DNA from: Roseateles hydrophilus
Lineage (GTDB): Bacteria > Pseudomonadota > Gammaproteobacteria > Burkholderiales > Burkholderiaceae_C
Assembly: GCF_026712245.1 (NCBI RefSeq)
Contig: NZ_JAPPUY010000003.1
Span: 1 to 64,000, forward strand
Length of the DNA stretch: 64,000 nt
Direction of reading: 5' to 3'
Made by a program: the position numbers and the translations under genes
The notes under the pieces: model-generated
What the model saw: only the letters and a program-made list of their open reading frames with translations
Database searches by the model: none
What the model was told of the DNA's origin: nothing
Shown: piece by piece, positions 19,401 through 26,352 of the stretch
How positions within the stretch are numbered: position 1 is the first letter of the stretch
How the letters are laid out: the number at the start of each line of letters is the position of its first letter

Positions 19401-19685
19401 GATCCCTCGGATGAGGGTGGCGAGGTTGTCATCGTTGCGCCGCCCCCGAAGACGCAGATATTCGTCGAGTTGGGAGACCGGGTGACGTACGAGGTTCTTG
19501 TCCAGCCTCCAGAGCGTCACACCGTCCAACTCGTCGACAGTGCAAGCAACCTACGGCTTGGTCTCCTCAATGAGGAAACGCCGTTGGCCCGCGCTCTGCT
19601 TGGATTGGCTGAGGGCGAGCAGGCGACGCTAAAGATCGCCGACAAGCCAAGTCGTGAACTTCGGGTTGTGAAGGTCGAGAGGTAG
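13431..19685 (+). CDS. giant DUF4011-type SF1 helicase with C-terminal nuclease domain
   Basis: A 2084-residue protein starting at the ATG at 13431 behind TGGAGGGAAT. Residues 1-330 look like the DUF4011 module (RLRTRLLDLTMRNRLLNYRH). Walker A NGPPGTGKSQTITNIIA is at about 350, then some 1150 residues of helical insertion. The helicase resumes at about 1540 with LIVMDEASQLRPEDALGAI, VVVGDPKQLPPTNFF, LRWHYRSKHESLI and ENVQGDERDVIFVSSTFG. About residues 1845-1950 form a Vsr/DUF559-like PD-(D/E)XK domain (FELAVADALRGANYDV, GYFIDLGVRHP, IECDG, DRIRQEIL). The last 70 residues resemble a Gre-factor C-terminal fold. It probably unwinds and cuts nucleic acid in the cytoplasm. Relatives are common in defence islands; that role here is inferred. 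Confidence 0.9.
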   Translation: MGEGNPYKSEDASKLAGELFNGKLSVAQALERLRTRLLDLTMRNRLLNYRHPKALSVQFTDDPDLSVLFERLVEGKSVPLAYVPDPPHERYDNGRKPDVRVYAREVGIGTSVDIGPSAASTAYKRVGGLQVLQYPVELEKLARKISSEARTVVEETGTNMLYLMFGFLEYFDREDSEKPVHAPLLSVPVNLVRGRIDPESRTYLYELQHSGEDVAENFTLREKFRQQFRLELPMLEEDDSPETYFAKITAAVSKRAKWSVKRRLSLGFLSFGKLAIWADLDPEKSANLLESELLRSIFEGARASPTDAFHAEDYVIDEHPDGELPLIYDADSSQHSAIIDVKHGKSLVINGPPGTGKSQTITNIIATAMAAGKKVLFVSEKLAALEVVKQRLEAAGLGDFCLELHSHKTQKKQLLESIQQRMTRTYRHPAGYEKSLEVLRERRGTLNRYAQLLGSRIGNKLDLTVHELFWAAERRRRELGSEVDGVSGLILTRAASWSAEVIDRHRMTLRDAAVALGELGCLPKDCGWLGFKPRLLVKGDELVILEALEEALKFAGAMERDSDELKIVFSSSPWSMNQLRNAYEPVRALADVARPREGELLERMFDGGLESLIRARAEVSRLSGALLKARALEKTADAALLRRDFADADQLPQAISDANEALSSEGASRGLKELLGLSSQVAEAVCAAQSSLEGFQAIVPSNPEVLLSKLQQARDTPATAPWATVPASELEGLAAQAEAVARETQAGLDQVHGVLGESRIKFDGRVEELQALLDGRGLPELLPEAPVDAATLDELRRLSSSGWQDWTAEQFTQTAREIGELTANAGEASEELKAFFSRIGIPVDLTRAGLEAIEALLTVSVEAPQELLSFRGPGLERPDFPDLAIRAEEANKAVAAKASKVAASFHMDALPDDEELQTHLRVLRRGDGFFNFMKKDWRLARAAFRSCFKGEAKLNASGMAAHFGSVLAWRTAQEEFVHSETFRNALGSLFLGVKTDFNKVRRLNGWLRAGTPALMATDLAGQVNLNTVAEAHLSLLSSNAPRIRVWLSRLRDVSKRAALLPGVDPALARARRIEDLVKPLEAYARSLGASAELLKSTVRPIASVGRAIELLEIRRRLNEHEGVLRALLSAPARLAHAGAALGLSGSPLSYYAVAEGVQHLAGKASVASQLAGFLSAEVGQKASVTSSLRFVESFLTVEHLARAFLASDVAESMGAHAFLARRLAQARSVAAAARLLEPYSRPLIPLRAVVESMTASMESTKALAGITADPSFQKFFGSFLDGLNTDEAALEACITWATAVAGVAEKLPAGVANRLLQRDAEDLMSVLLKCVVSGNESFGLYKAAMDAFADKGNLDWKVWGGAPCPTDAVTRLNKAIAAAPALIPWSKFHAAKDDASGAGLAEVLARAEQGRLNPTALVRGFEYVVYRSIARGILTEHKELARFAGAGHERLRGEFASLDLELVKLNGAMYAAKVDKAKKVERGVAGGRAGDLTEMALLTKETNKQKRHVPIRQLLKRAGKSLQELKPCFMMGPLSVAQYLEPGYLKFDLIVMDEASQLRPEDALGAIARGSQLVVVGDPKQLPPTNFFDRLLDADDEDPEDTPSVVDGVESILGICEHLYRPVRTLRWHYRSKHESLIAFSNAQFYDGRLVVFPSPYQRNRRLGVNYRYVQNGLYQGRRNVPEAQRVVDAVVEHMLSAPEESLGVVTLNQTQRELIEDLLDQKSRDVKGVAEYLERHEKAGWKFFVKNLENVQGDERDVIFVSSTFGKAPGAKEVAQYFGPINLPDGWRRLNVLFTRARRRIDLFTSMLPSDVRVDEKASLGRRAFREYLEYAKTGLLPGPKPTETTRDADSDFELAVADALRGANYDVQLQVGVAGYFIDLGVRHPDRSGEYLAGIECDGVMYHSSLSARDRDRIRQEILELMGWRGRLIRVWSTDWFADPAGQLARLQAFLEQRKVEDQGQPPPFNDADFLPEVELPAETAATENVGSDPSDEGGEVVIVAPPPKTQIFVELGDRVTYEVLVQPPERHTVQLVDSASNLRLGLLNEETPLARALLGLAEGEQATLKIADKPSRELRVVKVER

Positions 19686-19784
19686 GTCCTTTGCTCAGCG
19701 CGAGATCCATCGGCGGAAGCGGCCAGCGAAGTCATGCTGATCCGCTGAGCCGTGCCTAGGATGCTCGTATCCAACGACGGCTTG

Positions 19785-19945
19785 ATGGATACGTACGCAC
19801 TATTGACCAAGCAGCGCCGGGCCGCCCACGGCGAGTTCACAGCGCCGAGTTCAAGGCGCAGATAGTGCAGGCCTCGCAGCAGCCAAGTGTCTCGATGGCG
19901 ACCCGAATGTCGCTGCACCATTATGGTCGACGGGCGCATAGGTTC
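19785..19945 (+). pseudogene. IS66-family orfA remnant
   Basis: The reading starts MDTYALLTKQRR in one frame and continues in another as RRVHSAEFKAQIVQASQQPS, the conserved N-terminus of IS66-type OrfA. One frameshift separates the parts and the homology ends near 19945. No other IS66 gene or end was found nearby, so it is a scar between the helicase and the HNH gene. Confidence 0.6.
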
Positions 19946-20119
19946 TGCTTCAGAATCCCCGAGCCGCTGAATCCAACCTTGGCCGACATTCAGGCCAAAG
20001 TGGATGCTGAAGATGACGCGACTCTGTTTGCCGACGACGCGGCAAACCGATAGCGGCGACACAACCAGGGGTGCTGCGCGCCGGCAGTCCTCGTTGCAAT
20101 GTAGCCTCCTCGGCGACTG

Positions 20120-21082
20120 CTACCCGCGAGTTACAGCAAGCCGTCGCCACTCCGCGTAATGCGCTTCCAAGCGTTGCGCGCACGGGTACTGGGCTCCGTC
20201 AGCGGGTAGCCGAAGCGGCTGACCGTTCCACGCTCCATAGTCCGCCAACAAAGACAGCGCGACACGCACCGTGTATGTCGCCGGGTCCACCGATATGAGA
20301 TGAAGATCAAACAGGGTGTGGACGTCGGCGCGCAGCAGCACCCCATCCGTCACCTCGTACACAGCGTCATGCGAGTACGGCGTTACGTGAGCCGCTTCCA
20401 GCGCTGCCTCGACGGAGCAACCGGTTACTGCGCAGCGACCGTCGTAAGCACGCATCAGTCGTTGACGGAACTTCTGCTGCCCGCGTCGGGGCCTGATTTG
20501 AGCCCAAACCTTGGGGTCTACGCCCGGTGGCGCACTGTCAGCGTCCCACGTCAGCAGTGAAGTTTCAGACGACTTCTTCTTCCGCCCTCCCCTTTGCGTG
20601 GGATCGTACGGAGCAAATGCGCGCGTTCCAAGTCGGTCGAAGGCATCTCCGACGAACTGGTCGAGGGCACGGATCACTGCGAGGCCGTCGCTAACGGTGA
20701 CGAAGCCGATGGCTTCAGACGGATAGTTGCCGTTATTCAACACTGTCTCACCCGTCATCCGCTGCAAGTCACGGAGAAGCTTCGTGAACTCGGGGCGCAG
20801 TTCGTCGCTGACCCTGGCCGGGTCGAAGGAGATGGCACCCAGCCCGCGCTTCTTGTCGGCCAAACGCTCCACCCAGAAGGCGAACAAGTCCTCCTTTCGC
20901 CCATCAAGCCGGAAGGTGATCCCTCGAGGCGTGCTTCCCGAGGAACCAACGCTCGTACACCTGACGCGGTTGGCGAAGTCAACAACCGGCTGCTGCAGCG
21001 CGCTCAGCAGCGCCTCCGTGCCAGCATACCGAGCGATAGCTCGCGCGCCTTCGATAAATCTATGGTTTGTGCTGATCGGCAT
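20120..21082 (-). CDS. HNH endonuclease
   Basis: A 320-residue protein. The C-terminal third is an HNH nuclease of the HNH_2 kind: FRQRLMRAYDGRCAVTGCSV, then EAAHVTPYSHDAV with the catalytic histidine, and DGVLLRADVHTLFDLHLISV supplying the asparagine/histidine positions as D and H. The N-terminal two thirds are unassigned; segments such as RKEDLFAFWVERLADKKRGL suggest a binding domain. Its start lies 22 bases after the stop of the PD-(D/E)XK gene, so the two form an operon. Several HNH proteins with this architecture act in restriction-like defence; that role is inferred. It converges on the giant helicase across a 434-base gap holding the IS66 scar. Confidence 0.85.
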   Translation of the reverse strand: MPISTNHRFIEGARAIARYAGTEALLSALQQPVVDFANRVRCTSVGSSGSTPRGITFRLDGRKEDLFAFWVERLADKKRGLGAISFDPARVSDELRPEFTKLLRDLQRMTGETVLNNGNYPSEAIGFVTVSDGLAVIRALDQFVGDAFDRLGTRAFAPYDPTQRGGRKKKSSETSLLTWDADSAPPGVDPKVWAQIRPRRGQQKFRQRLMRAYDGRCAVTGCSVEAALEAAHVTPYSHDAVYEVTDGVLLRADVHTLFDLHLISVDPATYTVRVALSLLADYGAWNGQPLRLPADGAQYPCAQRLEAHYAEWRRLAVTRG

Positions 21083-21103
21083 CGTGCTTTGGAGGTCCCG
21101 CTG

Positions 21104-21679
21104 TCAAGGCTGCTTCGGAAGCCTGCAGACTCGCAAGCAAGCGGCTTCGTAGTGCCGAGTCCTGTCGTTGTCCAAAGGAGAGGAGAACTCCTGCACGCCG
21201 GACCTGTCAACGAGTTTGACGCCGTTGGTCTTCGCGGCGAACTCGATGCGCCGAACAACCGTGTCGGGGCGCTTCGCGTCCGCGTAGATGATGACCAAAC
21301 CTTGGCGAGTGGTTCCACCCCGCTTGAGGATTCCGCGGATGCGCTTGATGTCCGCAGTGACGGCTTCCTTGTGCCGCAACTTCTTGACCTCGATGATGTG
21401 CCGTGGCTTGCCGTTCTTCCACCAGGTAACCAAGTCAAGCCTGCCCTTCCCTCGTTTCATCGGCTTACCGCGCATCTCCGCACCGGCCTCCATGAGGGTT
21501 TCGTAGACCTTCGACTCAAGCGTCACAAACAAGCCCAGCTTGTGTAGTGCTTGCGCGATCTGCCCCTGAATGAATGCCTCCGGCGCGAAGGTGAGGGGAA
21601 GTCCGCCAGTGAATTCCCAGTGCAGTTTGAATGCACGTTGAACCGCATTGACGGATGCTTTTTCGTACTTTGTGGCCAT
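21104..21679 (-). CDS. PD-(D/E)XK nuclease-like protein
   Basis: A 191-residue protein with a strong ribosome site (CAGGGAGGAAAG). The core GRLDLVTWWKNGKPRHIIEV followed by KK gives the D-x(n)-ExK pattern of restriction-endonuclease folds, preceded by the helix FIQGQIAQALHKLGLFVTLE that typically carries an upstream acidic residue. The next helix (AVTADIKRIRGILKRG) and strand (QGLVIIYADAK) fit the fold. It is the first gene of a two-gene operon with the HNH endonuclease. The likely role is DNA cleavage in a restriction or defence setting, inferred from fold and context. Confidence 0.75.
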   Translation of the reverse strand: MATKYEKASVNAVQRAFKLHWEFTGGLPLTFAPEAFIQGQIAQALHKLGLFVTLESKVYETLMEAGAEMRGKPMKRGKGRLDLVTWWKNGKPRHIIEVKKLRHKEAVTADIKRIRGILKRGGTTRQGLVIIYADAKRPDTVVRRIEFAAKTNGVKLVDRSGVQEFSSPLDNDRTRHYEAACLRVCRLPKQP

Positions 21680-22360
21680 CTTTCCTCCCTGTTGTTCTTC
21701 AGTAGCGGTGCCCCGCAGTCCTCCGGCGCACCCTATCGCCAGCAGTCAACTCGCTGCTGGTCCGGGCGCGGAGGTTATGCGATGTCTGCCGTCCCGTTCT
21801 GGACGCCCTGCCTCGCCCTGATGAAAAGTGGAAAAGCGTCTGGGCGGTTTGCTGTGACCGTGGGTCCGTAGCCGCCTTAACCACGGTGTCTTGAGCACAC
21901 ATGAGCACAAGCAGACGTCAGCCGAGCCAAGCCGACCATGACAACCGCTCGCGCCAACTGAATGACTAGCACGACGCCTACTGGCAGTCTCTTGGCTACG
22001 ACGAGAGGCCTGATGACTGGGAGGAACAGCGCAGCGCTGACCAGGAATATGACTGAGCCATAAGCCAACTTGGCCACCTCCCCGAGCCTGACACGTTGAG
22101 GCGTTCACGCCATCGGGAGAGGTGGCCCTTCCACAGAGCATGGCCCGCTGGCTCGGGCAGCGCCCAATGCTCGATGAGATCGCCTTGTGCGCGCGGCGCA
22201 GCCAGGCTTTCCTGCATCCACGCGCCCAGGACGATCCAGAGCCATGCAGCATGGGCGCTTCAGCGACCGCGTTGTTTCCTTGAGCGTGAAGTCGCGGTCC
22301 GGTGGTCAGGGACCGCAACCGCTGCAACGCTGACCTTGCCCACCCGCGGCGAAAGGCACT
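21680..22360. other. intergenic region upstream of the nuclease operon
   Basis: About 680 bases on the 5' side of the PD-(D/E)XK/HNH operon and the 3' side of the second S1/P1 nuclease gene. It holds one candidate small membrane protein (21877-22071). The remainder has no supported gene. The promoter of the nuclease operon should lie near 21690-21780; no clear -35/-10 pair was picked out. Confidence 0.4.
21877..22071 (-). CDS. possible small two-helix membrane protein
   Basis: A frame of about 64 residues with two hydrophobic stretches (YGSVIFLVSAALFLPVI and VGVVLVIQLARAVVMVGLA) separated by a basic turn. A TTG at 22071 lies 8 bases after GGGGAGG; a GTG at 22077 overlaps that site. No family was recognised and the coding evidence is modest. 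Confidence 0.35.
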   Translation of the reverse strand, partial: KLAYGSVIFLVSAALFLPVIRPLVVAKRLPVGVVLVIQLARAVVMVGLARLTSACAHVCSRHRG

Positions 22361-22391
22361 GACAGGGCAGCAAGTACCTTGCTGCCCTGTC
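22361..22391 (-). terminator. hairpin directly after the S1/P1 nuclease stop
   Basis: A perfect 14-base stem GACAGGGCAGCAAG with a three-base loop TAC and the complementary arm, starting two bases beyond the nuclease stop codon. There is no long U-tract, so it may act as a terminator or an mRNA 3'-end stabiliser. In the paralogous copy A the stem is broken. Confidence 0.6.
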
Positions 22392-22393
22392 CA

Positions 22394-23170
22394 TCAAAGC
22401 GTCTTCGCCAGCAACACCGCCAGACGCGCGGCCGCCGCGTTCAGCCGTTCGGCAATGACGGGCCGCCACCGCTCGAAGTAGCTGTCCGGAACCATCCGCT
22501 CCTCGGGATAGAAGTCTGGCGCAGCAGCCACCCGGCAGGCCTCCGACGCCCACTCACTGGGCTTGCCAACCGCCTGAGGCGCTGCAGCGGTCGTCACCGC
22601 GGCCCGGAGTTGCTCTTCACCGCCTGGCCAGTTAAGGATGACGCCGCCGTCCCACAAGCTGTGCAGGTTGGTGCCGCGGTTGAAGGCTCGCAACTGGAAC
22701 AGGTTGCCGCCCTTGTCGTCCGCAAATCCTGCGTGCAGCGGCTGATGGACATCACCGACGAGGTGCACGACCCACTTCAAGGCTGTTAGCCGTTCCTCAG
22801 CCGGCTGGGCGCTGGCGAGCACGGCCAGGTTGCGCTCCAGCGCCACTACGACACATTTGCCCTCAGGGCAGTCCCGCGGCTGCTCGTAGGTGCAGTCACC
22901 CCCTCGCGCGAAGTTCACGTAGTGCCACGCCGCCGTGCTGGGCGAACGGGTCTCATCCGCCCATGTCGCGATCGACACCAGCGTCGCCCCCGGCTCCAGC
23001 TTCAGGAGTTCCTGCACCTTGGCTCTGGTGGCGGCCGGCAGCTTGGCTTCCGCCAGTTCAGCGATCAGGCGATGTCCGTTGGCACCCCAGGCATGCGCCT
23101 GGTGCGGCGTGGCCACGAGCGCAGCAAATCCAGCAGCCATCAAGACACGGACGGCAGAGTTCATCGACAT
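22394..23170 (-). CDS. S1/P1-type secreted nuclease, copy B
   Basis: A 258-residue zinc nuclease with a signal peptide ending AHA and a mature start WGANGHRLIAELAEAKL. It has the same metal ligands as copy A: W1, H of GHR, D of TWADE, H of WHYVNF, H and D of VHLVGDVHQPLH, and D of FADD. Predicted to hydrolyse single-stranded DNA and RNA in the periplasm or outside the cell. The gene follows dnaE2 by 56 bases on the same strand and ends at a perfect hairpin, so it may be co-transcribed with the SOS mutasome. An SOS link for a secreted nuclease would be unusual and is inference. Confidence 0.92.
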   Translation of the reverse strand: MSMNSAVRVLMAAGFAALVATPHQAHAWGANGHRLIAELAEAKLPAATRAKVQELLKLEPGATLVSIATWADETRSPSTAAWHYVNFARGGDCTYEQPRDCPEGKCVVVALERNLAVLASAQPAEERLTALKWVVHLVGDVHQPLHAGFADDKGGNLFQLRAFNRGTNLHSLWDGGVILNWPGGEEQLRAAVTTAAAPQAVGKPSEWASEACRVAAAPDFYPEERMVPDSYFERWRPVIAERLNAAAARLAVLLAKTL

Positions 23171-23226
23171 TTATCCAAGCACGGTTGAGAAGGTCCGCTT
23201 TGTACGCGAGCCGCTGGGTCTTGGGC

Positions 23227-26200
23227 TCACTTGAAGTCCCGACTCTTCGTCGGGAGTTCGCCCAGCATCGGCGTCAGATCCTCCAGGTGCTTGGCGATGA
23301 TGTTGCACACCGCGCCTTGCCGCTGCCAGCGCCCCTTCACCGCCATCAGCCGCGCGCCCAGCACCACAGGCCTGAGGTGCGGCTTCTCCGCGATCACGCT
23401 GTAGACGATCAACTGGATCTCGCCTTCCTCGTCCTCCAGCGACACAAAGATCACGCCGTTGGCGGTCTCCGGTCGCTGCCGGGTGGTCACCAGGCCTACG
23501 GTCTGCACCTCGGCGCCATCTGGCACGTCCATGAGCTGCCGTGACGTCAACAGTCGGCGGTTGGGAAGCGCCTGCAGCGTGGGCCGCAGCAAGAGCAGGG
23601 GATGGCTGCGCAGCGTCATGCGAAGCGAGGCGTAGTCGAAGGTCACTTCCTCGCCCTCAGGGGCCTGCGGCAATTCCAGGTAGTCCTCATGCACCGGCGC
23701 ATCCCTGAGCAAGGGCGGCGTACTCCTGAGGGCGGATGCCGTCCAGACCTGCTGGCGACGATGACCGCTCAAGCTGGCCAGCGCGTCTGCCGACGCGAGC
23801 ACCGTCATCTGCTGCTGATTCAAGCCCGCACGACGGGCGAGATCCTCGGCGCTGGTGAAGAGCTGAGTCGCTCTGACCCGGCACAGCGCCTCGACCGAGG
23901 CCTGCTGCAAGCCCTTGATGATCTTCAGGCCCAGCCGCACGGCCGTGCCGCCGTCATGGGGCTCCAGCGTGCACTCCCAGTCACTGTGCAGCACGTCAGG
24001 CGGCAGGACCGTCACGCCGTTGCGCTGGGCGTCCTGCAGCAACTGGCTGGTGCTGTAAAAGCCCAGCGGCTGGGCGTTCACCATCGCCGCGAAGAACTCC
24101 ATCGGGTGGTGGCACTTGAGCCAGCAGCTGGCGTAGACCAGCAGCGCAAACGACGCCGCGTGGGATTCCGGAAACCCATACTCGCTGAAGCCCTGGATCT
24201 GCTTGAAGATGGACTCCGCAAACGCTGCGTCGTAGCCCCGGGCGGCCATGCCCTTGGTGATCTTGTCGTAGTGCTTCTGCAAGCCGCCCTTGCGCTTCCA
24301 GGCCGCCATGTCACGACGCAGGCCATCGGCTTCACCCCCCGTGTAGCCGGCCGCGATCATCGCGATCTGCATGACCTGCTCCTGAAAGATCGGCACGCCC
24401 AGGGTGCGCTCAAGCGCAGGGCGGAGTTCCTCGCTGGGGATCACCACCGACTCCAGCCCCTGCCGGCGGTTCAGGTAGGGATGCACCATGCCGCCTTGGA
24501 TGGGGCCGGGGCGCACGATGGCGACTTCCACCACCAGGTCGTAGAAGCAGCGCGGCTGCATACGCGGCAAGCTCGCCCGCTGGGCCCTGCTCTCGATCTG
24601 GAACACGCCGATGGTCTCGGCACGGCAGATCATGTCGTAGGTCTGCGGGTCCTCGGGCGGGATGTCCTGCATGAGGAACTCGTAGCCCTTGGTCTGGCTG
24701 ACCAGGTTGAGCGTCTTGCGGATCGCCGTGAGCATGCCCAGGCCCAGCACGTCGACCTTCATGAGGCCGACTGCATCGATGTCATCCTTGTCCCACTGGA
24801 TGATGGTGCGGTCCTCCATCGATGCGTTCTCCACCGGCACAAGCCGCGTGAGTGGGCCGTTGCTGAGCACGAAGCCGCCCGGGTGCTGGGACATGTGGCG
24901 CGGCATGTTGAGGATCTGACGCACCAGCGCGATGAGCTGCTGCACGCCCAGGTCCTCGACATCGATCCCGACCTCGCGCAGCCGCTGTGGATCGACCTCG
25001 TTCTCCCACCAGGGAAAGTTGTCGTTGAGCCGCTGCAAGAACTCCAGCTCGAAGCCCAAGGCCTTGCCCACGTCCTTGAGGGCACTCTTGATGCGGTACG
25101 AGATCACGACGGCGGTCAGGGCAGCACGCGCGCGGCCGTACTTCTCGTAGAGGTACTGGATCACCTCCTCGCGCCGCTCGTGCTCGAAGTCGATGTCGAT
25201 GTCTGGCGGCTCATCGCGCTCCCGGCTGATGAAGCGCTCCAGAAGCGTAGACAGCCGCGCCGGGTCGACCTCAGTCACGCCGGTGGCGTAGCAGACCACC
25301 GAGTTCGCGGCCGAGCCGCGGCCCTGGCAGAGGATGTGCCGGCTGCGCGCAAACTGCACGATGTCGGCGACTGTCAGGAAGTAGTGCTCGTAGCGGAGCT
25401 CGCTGATCAGCTCCAGCTCCTTCTCGATCTGCTCGCTCACCGCAGCGGGGATGCCATCCGGCCAGCGCCGGCCGGCTCCTTCGTAGGTGATGCGGCGCAG
25501 GTGGCTCGCGGGCGTCTCGCCCTCCGGCACGACCTCGCTGGGGTAGTGGTACCGGATCTCATCCAGGCTGAAGTCGCAGCGGTCGGCCACGACCACGGTC
25601 TGGGCGATGAGGTCCGCCGGAAAGGTTCTGGCCAGGCGTCCACGCGTGCGCAGGTGGCGCTCGGCATTGATGTCCAGCGCCTTGCCGCACTCGGTCAGTG
25701 GCTTGCGCAGGCGTACGGCCGTCATGACGTCCATCAGCGCCTTGCGACCGCGGACATGCATGGTGGAGTCGCCAACTGCCACCAGCGGAATCTCGGTCTC
25801 CGCGCTCACGGCACGCAGCCGCTCCAGGCGGATCTCGTCATCACTGCGGCGCAACTGGTCCAGCCCCAGCCAGGCACGGCCGATGAAGTGGGTCAGCAGC
25901 CAGCGGCCCAGCTGCAGCAAGGCCTCGGCCTTGGCGTGGCGCTGTGGGCAGGCGATGACGACACAGTCATCCAGCACGCCGCCCAGAAGATCCTCCAGCG
26001 CCAGCCGGTAGCTGCCCTTCGCCGCAGCACGGCGCAGCTGCGAGATGAACTGGCAGAGGTTGCCGTAGCCGTTGATGTTGCAGGCCAGCACCACGAGCGT
26101 GAACGGGAATGCACAGTCGACGTCGAACTGGCTGCCCACCAGCAGCTTGATGCCCCGGGCCTTGGCCTCGACATGCGCGCGCACGATGCCCGCCACCGAG

Positions 26201-26337
26201 CACTCATCGGTGATTGCGATGGCGGCGTAGCCCAGTTGGTGCGCGCGCTCGACCAACTCCTGGGGCCAACTGGCCCCCTTGAGAAAGGAAAAGTTGCTGA
26301 TGCAACGCAGCTCGGCGTAGGCGGGAAGCTCGGCCAT
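23227..26337 (-). CDS. dnaE2: error-prone DNA polymerase III alpha subunit DnaE2
   Basis: A 1036-residue protein, the usual length for DnaE2/ImuC. It starts MAELPAYAELRCISNFSFLK, the PHP-domain beginning typical of the family. The palm aspartates are in EPPDIDIDFEHERREEVIQY, followed by YEKYGRARAALTAVVISYR; further family blocks are MSQHPGGFVLSNGPLTRLVP, KVDVLGLGMLTAIRKTL and GVPIFQEQVMQIAMIAAGYT. The C-terminus carries an OB-fold (TVGLVTTRQRPETANGVIFV). It performs error-prone synthesis past lesions, recruited by ImuB. Its start is 15 bases after the imuB stop. A long open frame on the opposite strand is a high-GC shadow. Confidence 0.97.
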   Translation of the reverse strand: MAELPAYAELRCISNFSFLKGASWPQELVERAHQLGYAAIAITDECSVAGIVRAHVEAKARGIKLLVGSQFDVDCAFPFTLVVLACNINGYGNLCQFISQLRRAAAKGSYRLALEDLLGGVLDDCVVIACPQRHAKAEALLQLGRWLLTHFIGRAWLGLDQLRRSDDEIRLERLRAVSAETEIPLVAVGDSTMHVRGRKALMDVMTAVRLRKPLTECGKALDINAERHLRTRGRLARTFPADLIAQTVVVADRCDFSLDEIRYHYPSEVVPEGETPASHLRRITYEGAGRRWPDGIPAAVSEQIEKELELISELRYEHYFLTVADIVQFARSRHILCQGRGSAANSVVCYATGVTEVDPARLSTLLERFISRERDEPPDIDIDFEHERREEVIQYLYEKYGRARAALTAVVISYRIKSALKDVGKALGFELEFLQRLNDNFPWWENEVDPQRLREVGIDVEDLGVQQLIALVRQILNMPRHMSQHPGGFVLSNGPLTRLVPVENASMEDRTIIQWDKDDIDAVGLMKVDVLGLGMLTAIRKTLNLVSQTKGYEFLMQDIPPEDPQTYDMICRAETIGVFQIESRAQRASLPRMQPRCFYDLVVEVAIVRPGPIQGGMVHPYLNRRQGLESVVIPSEELRPALERTLGVPIFQEQVMQIAMIAAGYTGGEADGLRRDMAAWKRKGGLQKHYDKITKGMAARGYDAAFAESIFKQIQGFSEYGFPESHAASFALLVYASCWLKCHHPMEFFAAMVNAQPLGFYSTSQLLQDAQRNGVTVLPPDVLHSDWECTLEPHDGGTAVRLGLKIIKGLQQASVEALCRVRATQLFTSAEDLARRAGLNQQQMTVLASADALASLSGHRRQQVWTASALRSTPPLLRDAPVHEDYLELPQAPEGEEVTFDYASLRMTLRSHPLLLLRPTLQALPNRRLLTSRQLMDVPDGAEVQTVGLVTTRQRPETANGVIFVSLEDEEGEIQLIVYSVIAEKPHLRPVVLGARLMAVKGRWQRQGAVCNIIAKHLEDLTPMLGELPTKSRDFK

Positions 26338-26352
26338 CGCGACACCATGGGC

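Larger units (their letters stand above)
22325..23731 (-). repeat. direct repeat, copy B (S1/P1 nuclease plus 3' part of dnaE2)
   Basis: Counterpart of 12120-13134. This copy is continuous with the intact dnaE2 gene and is therefore probably the parent locus. Same orientation as copy A; the nuclease genes start 10203 bases apart. Confidence 0.8.

Noticed and set aside
20594-21547. 317-codon plus-strand frame over the HNH/nuclease operon
   Set aside because: Antisense to two genes with clear motifs and good ribosome sites; the translation has no recognisable domain.
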